From Candidatus Methylomirabilota bacterium (GTDB taxonomy: Bacteria; Methylomirabilota; Methylomirabilia; Methylomirabilales; Methylomirabilaceae): 64,000 nt of DNA. The notes under the pieces are model-generated. The model saw nothing but the letters and a program-made list of their open reading frames with translations, ran no database searches and was not told the origin of the DNA. Shown here piece by piece: positions 58,231 to 64,000 of the stretch. The stretch covers positions 1 through 64,000 of the forward strand of contig JACQQF010000026.1 of NCBI GenBank assembly GCA_016207095.1. Reading direction: 5' to 3'. Position numbers and translations under genes: made by a program. Every line of letters starts with the position of its first letter. The stretch's first letter is position 1.

Positions 58231-59673
58231 ATGGCGGATCGAACCCTTCGACAGGGCTCAGGACAGGTCGGGAGGGAGGGAGCGCTCGATCGGCCTCACG
58301 CCATCAGGGAGCGGGTTCCCCCGCAAAGCCTGGAGGCCGAGATGTCGGTACTCGGGGCGATCCTTCAGAGCAGCGAGGCCTTCCTGAAGTGCCTTGAGCT
58401 CCTGCGGCCGGACCATTTCTACCGCGACGCTCACCGCAAGATCTTCGCCGCCGCGCAGGGCCTGTTCGCGCGAAGCGAGCCGGTCGATCTGATTACCGCA
58501 ACCAACGAACTCCGTCGACGAAACGAACTGGAAGAGGTGGGGAGTGCCGCGTATCTGGCGTCCCTCGTGGAGGCCGTTCCGACAGCGGCGAACGTCTCCT
58601 ACCATGCGCGGATCATCCGGGACAAGGCGCTTCTGCGTCAGTTGATCGACGTGGCCACGGGCATCGTGGGGCTCGGCTATGCCGATCAGGAGGAGGCGGA
58701 ACAGGTACTCGAGGAGGCCGAGCAGCAGATCTTCAAGATCTCTGAGGAACGCGTGCGGCGTTCCTTCCTCCCGTTGAAGTCGATCCTGAAAGACGCCTTT
58801 GAACAGGTGGAGCGACTGTATGACCGCAAGACGCAAGTCACCGGCGTCCCCACCGGATTTGCCGACCTCGATATGAGGACCGCCGGCCTGCAGCCGTCGG
58901 AGCTGATCGTCATCGCGGGCCGCCCCTCGATGGGGAAGACCAGCTTTGCCCTCAACATCGCCCGCAACGCCGCGATCGAGGAACAGATACCGGTCGGCGT
59001 CTTCAGTCTGGAGATGTCGAAGGAGCAGGTGGTCCAGCGGATGCTGTCCTCCGAGGCTGAGGTCGATTCCAACAGGATCAGGACCGGCTACCTTCGGGAG
59101 ACCGACTGGCCGAAGCTGACAAACGCCGCCGGCCGCCTGTCTGAGGCGCCCATTTTCATCGATGACTCTGCCGCAATCACGCTCATCGAGCTGCGGGCGA
59201 AGTCGCGGAGGCTCAAGGCTGAGCAGAACATCGGGTTGGTGGTGATCGATTATCTCCAACTGATCTCGGGCCGCCTGCGTTCTGAGAACCGCCAGCAGGA
59301 GGTGTCGGAGATCTGCCGGGGATTGAAGGCGATGGCGAAAGAGTTGAAGGTCCCGGTGGTCGCCCTGTCGCAGCTTGCGCGCCGGACGGAGGAGCGGGAG
59401 GAGGGTCGCCCGCAGTTGTCGGACCTGCGGGAGTCAGGGGCCATCGAGCAGGACTCCGACGTGGTCGTCTTTCTGTACCGGCCCGGGTACTATCGGGCCC
59501 GCCGGGCTGGAAAGGAGGGGGCGATCGATCCGGAGCGGGACACGAAGACCGAGGTCATCATCGCCAAGCAGCGAAACGGCCCGACGGGCACAGTGGAGAT
59601 GGCCTTTATCAGGGAGTACGTCAAGTTCGGTGCCCTCGACCTCGTTCACCAGGAGTCGTATGAAGAGACCTGA
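58231..59673 (+). CDS. dnaB: Replicative DNA helicase DnaB
   Basis: 480 residues from the ATG at 58231. N-domain RVPPQSLEAEMSVLGAILQS; Walker A IAGRPSMGKTSFALNIARN; MSKEQVVQRMLSSEAEVDSN; Walker B VVIDYLQLISGRLRSENRQQ; SDLRESGAIEQDSDVVVFLY. The first 20 codons (MADRTLRQGSGQVGREGALD) are not typical and are mostly encoded by the dispersed repeat at 58244-58263. Confidence 0.96.
   Translation: MADRTLRQGSGQVGREGALDRPHAIRERVPPQSLEAEMSVLGAILQSSEAFLKCLELLRPDHFYRDAHRKIFAAAQGLFARSEPVDLITATNELRRRNELEEVGSAAYLASLVEAVPTAANVSYHARIIRDKALLRQLIDVATGIVGLGYADQEEAEQVLEEAEQQIFKISEERVRRSFLPLKSILKDAFEQVERLYDRKTQVTGVPTGFADLDMRTAGLQPSELIVIAGRPSMGKTSFALNIARNAAIEEQIPVGVFSLEMSKEQVVQRMLSSEAEVDSNRIRTGYLRETDWPKLTNAAGRLSEAPIFIDDSAAITLIELRAKSRRLKAEQNIGLVVIDYLQLISGRLRSENRQQEVSEICRGLKAMAKELKVPVVALSQLARRTEEREEGRPQLSDLRESGAIEQDSDVVVFLYRPGYYRARRAGKEGAIDPERDTKTEVIIAKQRNGPTGTVEMAFIREYVKFGALDLVHQESYEET
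58244..58263. repeat. Dispersed repeat inside the dnaB 5' end
   Basis: CCCTTCGACAGGGCTCAGGA is the reverse-strand form of the repeat at 4647 and 7517. It is translated in frame as TLRQGSGQ near the DnaB N-terminus. Confidence 0.7.
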
Positions 59674-59709
59674 GGCGCGCGCGGTGGCTTCAGGGCGACC
59701 GTGAGGTCC

Positions 59710-59746
59710 TAGCCCCATAGCACGCAGGGCTGGGGCCTTTCTGTTT
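59710..59746 (+). terminator. Probable terminator after dnaB
   Basis: AGCCCCA pairs with TGGGGC, followed by CTTTCTGTTT. The stem is short, so this is moderate. It lies in the 160-base gap between dnaB and radA. Confidence 0.5.
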
Positions 59747-59835
59747 GTGACCACGAACTGTCATGAGCCTTGCGGGTAGAATCTAGCGGCCGGCTGGCGC
59801 GGCCACCCTCTCGCGGCTGAGGTTCCACTGCACCG

Positions 59836-61209
59836 ATGGCCAGGACACAGACGCACTATCTTTGCCAAAGCTGTGGTTACCAGACCCCTCGCTGGATGGG
59901 TCGTTGCCCCGATTGCGGGCAATGGGGAAGTCTGCTTGAGGAGCGTGTTGCGACTGACCGGGGCGGCGTCGCCGGACCGGGCCCCTCCAGTCGCCTCGAG
60001 CCCCTCATACCGATCACTGCCGTCGATACCAGGGCGCTCCATCGGGTGAGCTGCGGTCTGGCAGAGCTGGATCGGGTGTTGGGGGGTGGCCTTGTTCCCG
60101 GCTCGCTGGTGCTGATCAGCGGCGATCCGGGAATCGGAAAATCGACGCTCCTGCTTCAAGCCTCAATGCAGATCGCCAAGGGTGGGGGAGTGGTGTTGTA
60201 CGTCTCTGCCGAGGAGTCGCCGGAACAGATACGTTCGAGGGCGGCACGGCTGGGGACACTTTCGGATCACCTTCTGCTCCTTGCCGAGACCTCGCTTGAG
60301 GCTATCGTGGATCAGGCTGAGCGGCTCCAGCCGCAGGCGTTGGTCATCGACTCCATCCAGACTATTGCCTCGGAGGAGCTGGAGTCGCCCCCCGGCAGTC
60401 TCAGTCAGGTTCGCGAGGTCGCCGTCCGGCTCATGACATTGGCCAAGGCCAAAGGGGTGACCACCCTCGTCATCGGGCACATCACAAAGGATGGTTCCAT
60501 CGCAGGCCCGAAGGCGCTGGAGCACCTTGTGGACGCGGTCGTCTTCATGGAGGGGGAGGAGCATCAGATCCATCGCCTTCTCCGAACCAGAAAGAACCGC
60601 TTCGGCCCTACCCCAGAATTTGGCGTGCTCGAGATGACCGAGGCGGGGCTGCGGGAACTCGCAAACCCGTCGGAGGTGTTTCTGTCGCAGCGGCCTTCGG
60701 GGGCATCCGGGTCCGTCGTCATCCCGACGGTGGAAGGCAGCCGGCCTCTGCTCGTGGAGCTTCAGGCGTTGGTGGCTGTTCCCGGCGCCCCCATCCCCAG
60801 GCGGGTGTTCAATGGCCTGGACAGCGGCCGGGGAGCGCTCCTGCTGGCCGTGTTGGAGAAGCGGTTGGGCCTGCACCTGAGCGCGTGCGACGTCTATGTC
60901 AATGTGGTCGGGGGCGTGAAGCTGGAAGAGACCGCCGCCGATCTGGGCCTGGCCGCGGCGATCCTCTCCAGCGCCAAGAACCTTCCTTTGGACCCGGGCT
61001 TGACCGTGTTCGGCGAGATCGGCCTGGCGGGCGAGGTTCGCGCGGTGCCGATGGCGGAGCAGCGACTCCAAGAGGCGGCCCGACTGGGCTTGTCCCATTG
61101 TCTGCTGCCACAGCACAACCTCGATCGGGCGCAGTCCAGCTTTTCCTCCCTGAAAGTCACCGGCCTACGCAACCTGGAAGATCTGGCGCGTGAACTCGGG
61201 GCGCGCTGA
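59836..61209 (+). CDS. radA: DNA repair protein RadA
   Basis: 457 residues. N-terminal zinc finger (CQSCGYQTPRWMGRCPDCGQ), Walker A LISGDPGIGKSTLLLQAS, RadA motif RTRKNRFGPTPEFGVLEM, and a Lon-type C-terminal domain (ADLGLAAAILSSAKNLPLDP). Helps branch migration in recombination. Confidence 0.96.
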   Translation: MARTQTHYLCQSCGYQTPRWMGRCPDCGQWGSLLEERVATDRGGVAGPGPSSRLEPLIPITAVDTRALHRVSCGLAELDRVLGGGLVPGSLVLISGDPGIGKSTLLLQASMQIAKGGGVVLYVSAEESPEQIRSRAARLGTLSDHLLLLAETSLEAIVDQAERLQPQALVIDSIQTIASEELESPPGSLSQVREVAVRLMTLAKAKGVTTLVIGHITKDGSIAGPKALEHLVDAVVFMEGEEHQIHRLLRTRKNRFGPTPEFGVLEMTEAGLRELANPSEVFLSQRPSGASGSVVIPTVEGSRPLLVELQALVAVPGAPIPRRVFNGLDSGRGALLLAVLEKRLGLHLSACDVYVNVVGGVKLEETAADLGLAAAILSSAKNLPLDPGLTVFGEIGLAGEVRAVPMAEQRLQEAARLGLSHCLLPQHNLDRAQSSFSSLKVTGLRNLEDLARELGAR

Positions 61210-61260
61210 GCGGTGGAACCCTTTGACTCATATCGGGATGTCTGGTAAGATGTGACAAGG

Positions 61261-61752
61261 ATGTTAATCATGTATCGTGTCGGCACAAAAGTGGTGTACC
61301 CGACTCATGGCGTTGGCCTGGTTGAGGCCATCCAGAAAAAAGACGTCTCGGGTAGACGTCAATCCTTTTACATTCTTCGCATTATCGGAAGCGGGATGAC
61401 GATTATGGTCCCCACGGAAAACGCCTCACGGGTGGGCCTTCGAGAGGTCATCGAGCCGGCGGACATCCCGAAGGTCATTGCAATCCTGAAGAAGAACGAT
61501 CTGGAGATCAGCCCCAACTGGAACCGCCGGTTCAAGGATAACCTGGAGCGGATCAAGACAGGATCGCTCTATGAGGTTGCCGTCGTCCTCCGAAAGTTGG
61601 TCCTTCTCCAGAAGGAGCGGAACCTGTCTTTCGGGGAGAAGAAGATGCTGGAGAGTGTTCGAGAGTTACTCGTGAGCGAGATTTCCCACTCCTCCGGGGT
61701 TGATCACGAGACAGCACGAGCGCGAGTAGAAAAGGCAGTCAATAACAAATGA
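61261..61752 (+). CDS. carD: CarD-family transcription regulator
   Basis: 163 residues from the ATG at 61261 (an ATG at 61270 is also in frame). RNA polymerase-binding domain: YRVGTKVVYPTHGVGLVEAI; helical DNA-contacting part: FKDNLERIKTGSLYEVAVVL, LSFGEKKMLESVRELLVSEI. Stabilises open promoter complexes, often of rRNA genes. Confidence 0.93.
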   Translation: MLIMYRVGTKVVYPTHGVGLVEAIQKKDVSGRRQSFYILRIIGSGMTIMVPTENASRVGLREVIEPADIPKVIAILKKNDLEISPNWNRRFKDNLERIKTGSLYEVAVVLRKLVLLQKERNLSFGEKKMLESVRELLVSEISHSSGVDHETARARVEKAVNNK

Positions 61753-61795
61753 TGGCCCGTGAGCGCCGTCATCGAACGCTTCTAGAAAGGAGGGG

Positions 61796-62824
61796 ATGCG
61801 TTTGAGCACCTTTCGCTTTGGCCTGCCTGCGGTCATAGTGGGGGCCGCCATCGGGTTCTATGTGGCGTCACAGGGCGGTGCCGCTCCTGACGGATGGACC
61901 TTGGGAGCCACCGGCCTCGTGCTTGGGGCCCTGTGCGGCGTTGTCGTCTTGGTGCTTCAGTGGAAGTTTCGTCAGACCTCGTTGAAAGTCATTCTGAATG
62001 GGATCATTGGGTTTGTCGTAGGGCTCGGACTAGCCGGGATTTTCTTCGTCGCTATCGCGGGTCTTCTGGTCTCCGTCCCCGCCTACATGGCTCTGATCTT
62101 GCGGGTCGTTGTGATGGTCGGCGCCGCATACCTTGGGGCTGCCGTCGCCATCGAGAAGGGTCGGGAGTTTAGCACGACGAACCTGGTGCGGCTGCTCAGG
62201 GAGGAGCCGCGGTCCAAGAGCTACAAGATCCTTGATACCTCCGTGATCATCGATGGCCGCATCGCTGATATCTGCGATAGCGGGTTTCTTGAGGGGACGC
62301 TTCTCATCCCTCAATTCGTGCTGCGGGAGCTGCAACACATCGCCGATTCATCGGATACGCTGAAGCGAAATCGGGGTCGTCGAGGGCTGGATATCCTTCA
62401 GAAGATGCAGAAGAAGGTCGATGTGCATGTCGAGATCAGCGACATGGAGTTCCCGGAGATTCGCGAGGTTGATGCGAAGCTTGTGGCCTTGGCCAAGGCG
62501 TTCAACGCCAAGGTGGTGACCAACGATTTCAACCTGAACAAGGTGGCGGGTCTGCATGGGGTCGGGGTGCTGAACATCAATGAGCTCACCAATGCCTTGA
62601 AACCCATCGTCCTTCCGGGGGAGGACATGCGGGTCTATGTCCTGAAGGAAGGGAAGGAGTACAACCAGGGGGTTGCCTACCTCGATGACGGCACGATGGT
62701 CGTGGTGGACAATGGCCGTCGCTACATCGGCCAGACCATCGATGTGTGTGTCACCACGGTGCTGCAGACCACCGCCGGGCGCATGATCTTCTCGCGTTTG
62801 AAGGAAGAGGCCGAGGCCGCGTGA
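61796..62824 (+). CDS. PIN/TRAM domain membrane protein (YacL-like)
   Basis: 342 residues. Four N-terminal helices (GLPAVIVGAAIGFYVASQGG; GALCGVVVLVLQWK; IIGFVVGLGLAGIFFVAIAG; ALILRVVVMVGAAYLGAAVA). PIN nuclease part with the Asp cluster: KILDTSVIIDGRIADICDSG, VTNDFNLNKVAGLHGV. C-terminal TRAM domain GVAYLDDGTMVVVDNGRRYI. Usually found with carD and ispD-ispF, as here. Probably RNA-processing. Confidence 0.92.
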   Translation: MRLSTFRFGLPAVIVGAAIGFYVASQGGAAPDGWTLGATGLVLGALCGVVVLVLQWKFRQTSLKVILNGIIGFVVGLGLAGIFFVAIAGLLVSVPAYMALILRVVVMVGAAYLGAAVAIEKGREFSTTNLVRLLREEPRSKSYKILDTSVIIDGRIADICDSGFLEGTLLIPQFVLRELQHIADSSDTLKRNRGRRGLDILQKMQKKVDVHVEISDMEFPEIREVDAKLVALAKAFNAKVVTNDFNLNKVAGLHGVGVLNINELTNALKPIVLPGEDMRVYVLKEGKEYNQGVAYLDDGTMVVVDNGRRYIGQTIDVCVTTVLQTTAGRMIFSRLKEEAEAA

Positions 62825-62932
62825 AGAACAGGGTTTAGGGGTCAGGGGTTAGGGTATAGAAGAGTAGATCCGGGTATTCGTCTGAACCCTATACCCTCCA
62901 CCCTAGACCCTCTACCCTGGACTCTTGACCCT
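62825..62932. repeat. CCCTA-rich repeat tract before ispD
   Basis: Several ACCCT(A/G)-type words on one side (AACCCTATACCCTCCACCCT, AGACCCTCTACCCTGGA) are mirrored by GGGTTTAGGGGTCAGGGGTTAG on the other, giving a partial palindrome. There is no gene in this gap. A shorter GGATAGGGGTCAGGGGTTA is at 47767. Confidence 0.55.
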
Positions 62933-63625
62933 ATGATTGTTACGGCGATAATTCCGGCGGCAGGAGAGGGGAGCCGGTTCAGGGGGGCAGTCAGGAAACA
63001 GTTCATTGCGCTGGACGGTCTTCCGATACTCAGCCACACGCTGAGAGCACTGGCGGCGTCGAATGCGCTGGCGGCCGCGATCGTTGTGGTTCCCCCCGGT
63101 GAGGAGTCATTCGGCCGAGAGGCGCTGTGCCTTGCCAAGGTCGAGCTTGCGACGGAGGTGGTCCCCGGAGGACGGGAACGGCAGGATTCGGTCTATAACG
63201 GTTTGCTGAGGGCGAACCCGAACACGGATCTGGTATTGATCCATGACGGGGTTCGCCCTTTCGTTTCCCCTGGGGTGGTTCTGGCGACCATAGAAGCCGC
63301 GAAGGAATGCGGCGCGGCGGTGGCGGCTGTCCCTGTCACCGATACCATCAAGCGCGTGGACGCCGATGGTCTCGTGGTTGACACACCGGCGCGGGAACAA
63401 TTGTGGGCGGCCCAGACCCCCCAAGTCTTCCGATACTCTCTCCTGATGCAGGCTCACCAATCGGTTCGGAAGCGCGGGATCCTGGCCACCGACGACGCCG
63501 CGCTATTGGAGCACCTCGGGGTGAGGGTGAAGGTGGTGAGGGGAAGCTACGAGAACCTCAAGATCACGAGTGAGGACGATCTGCCGCTGGCCGGCCTGAT
63601 TTTGCGGCGACAGAGGGCCCGATGA
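62933..63625 (+). CDS. ispD: 2-C-methyl-D-erythritol 4-phosphate cytidylyltransferase
   Basis: 230 residues. CTP-binding VTAIIPAAGEGSRFRGAVRK (G-x-G-x-R-x6-K), LVLIHDGVRPFVSPGVVLAT, and the product motif TDDAALLEHLGVRVKVVRGS, ENLKIT. Makes CDP-ME in the MEP pathway. Overlaps ispF by ATGA. Confidence 0.96.
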   Translation: MIVTAIIPAAGEGSRFRGAVRKQFIALDGLPILSHTLRALAASNALAAAIVVVPPGEESFGREALCLAKVELATEVVPGGRERQDSVYNGLLRANPNTDLVLIHDGVRPFVSPGVVLATIEAAKECGAAVAAVPVTDTIKRVDADGLVVDTPAREQLWAAQTPQVFRYSLLMQAHQSVRKRGILATDDAALLEHLGVRVKVVRGSYENLKITSEDDLPLAGLILRRQRAR

Positions 63626-64000
63626 CGGTGGGCATCGGGTTCGACACCCATCCCTTGGTGCCGGGGCGACGTCTCGTCCTTGGCGGGGTAGAGATCCCAT
63701 TCGAGAAGGGCCTCGGTGGGCACTCCGATGCGGATGTCCTGGCCCATGCGGTGATCGATGCCCTGTTGGGCGCCGCATCTGCCGGGGATATCGGCTCTTG
63801 CTTCGGGACGGAGAATCCGGAGTATAAAGATGTATCGAGCCTTCTCCTGCTGAAGCAGGCGTTTCAGCGGGTGAACGCCCTCGGCTACTCGGTGGGCCAT
63901 ATCGACGCGACCATCATCGCGGAGGCACCGCGGCTTGGCCCGTATATCACGCAGATGCGGATCAACCTTGCCCAGATCGTTGGAGGCGCGGTCGAGGACG
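63622..64000 (+). CDS. ispF: 2-C-methyl-D-erythritol 2,4-cyclodiphosphate synthase (cut by window end)
   Basis: 126 codons present, with the C-terminus beyond the window. VGIGFDTHPLVPGRRLVLGG holds metal-binding Asp and His; GGHSDADVLAHAVIDALLGA has the conserved His/Asp; DIGSCFGTENPEYK follows. The ATG overlaps the ispD stop. Third MEP-pathway gene of the window. Confidence 0.93.
   Translation, partial: MTVGIGFDTHPLVPGRRLVLGGVEIPFEKGLGGHSDADVLAHAVIDALLGAASAGDIGSCFGTENPEYKDVSSLLLLKQAFQRVNALGYSVGHIDATIIAEAPRLGPYITQMRINLAQIVGGAVED

Noticed and set aside
1..64000. CRISPR arrays, rRNA genes, phage genes
   Set aside because: No regularly spaced repeats, rRNA-like sequence or phage structural genes were seen.

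Overview
The window is GC-rich (roughly 60-65%) Gram-negative bacterial chromosome. It has an outer-membrane Tol-Pal system, lipoproteins with clear lipoboxes, a sigma-54 activator and the non-mevalonate isoprenoid genes ispE, ispD and ispF. Gene order and protein style suggest a deep-branching lineage such as Methylomirabilota (NC10). That assignment is inference: no rRNA or diagnostic metabolic gene is present.

Layout. (1) 1-5656, minus strand: an operon for a small secreted protein, a thioredoxin-like protein whose reading frame runs through an in-frame UGA, a DUF1571-type protein, a methyltransferase, a family-2 glycosyltransferase, an extended SDR and a radical SAM/SPASM protein. The UGA replaces the first Cys of a CxxC motif and is followed by a SECIS-like hairpin, so this gene probably encodes a selenoprotein. 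(2) About 5.8-17.1 kb, plus strand: a mobile, mostly toxin-antitoxin region (MazEF, two HigBA, Phd/ParE, RelBE, HicAB, DUF4258/YgiT, HEPN, PIN). Several genes are followed by sites with the R''/R' boxes and imperfect-hairpin layout of integron attC sites. No integrase gene is visible, so this looks like an array of attC sites lacking an integrase (a CALIN). It also holds an IS110 transposase remnant and three copies of an approximately 250-bp non-coding repeat. (3) 17.3-33.5 kb, minus strand: carbohydrate metabolism (glk, pgl, zwf, gnd, pgi, tal, a GH63-like glycosidase, a glycogen-debranching enzyme), together with a MOSC protein, a frameshifted mercuric-reductase-like flavoprotein and a broken MaoC-type hydratase. 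(4) 33.5-40.4 kb, minus strand: an ECF sigma factor with two zinc-finger anti-sigma-like proteins, a third copy of the small secreted protein behind a lone receiver domain with a good sigma-54 promoter, and an NtrC-type activator with its multidomain histidine kinase. (5) 40.6-47.7 kb, plus strand: tolQ-tolR-tolA/tonB-like-tolB-pal-cpoB plus a DUF2127 membrane protein. (6) leuB (minus strand), then 49.0-64.0 kb, plus strand: engB, a TPR lipoprotein, a LolB-like lipoprotein, ispE, tRNA-Gln, prs, rplY, pth, rpsF, ssb, rpsR, a DUF2232 protein, rplI, dnaB, radA, carD, a PIN-TRAM protein, ispD and ispF (cut by the window end).

Together, regions 3-6 are ordinary housekeeping (oxidative pentose-phosphate and glycogen metabolism, envelope integrity, translation and replication). 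Regions 1, 2 and the sigma-54 locus hold the unusual biology. Three paralogous small secreted proteins (5351-5656, 21021-21317, 35003-35311), each followed by a near-identical GC-rich hairpin, link distant parts of the window. Dispersed palindromic repeats have entered gene starts, including dnaB.
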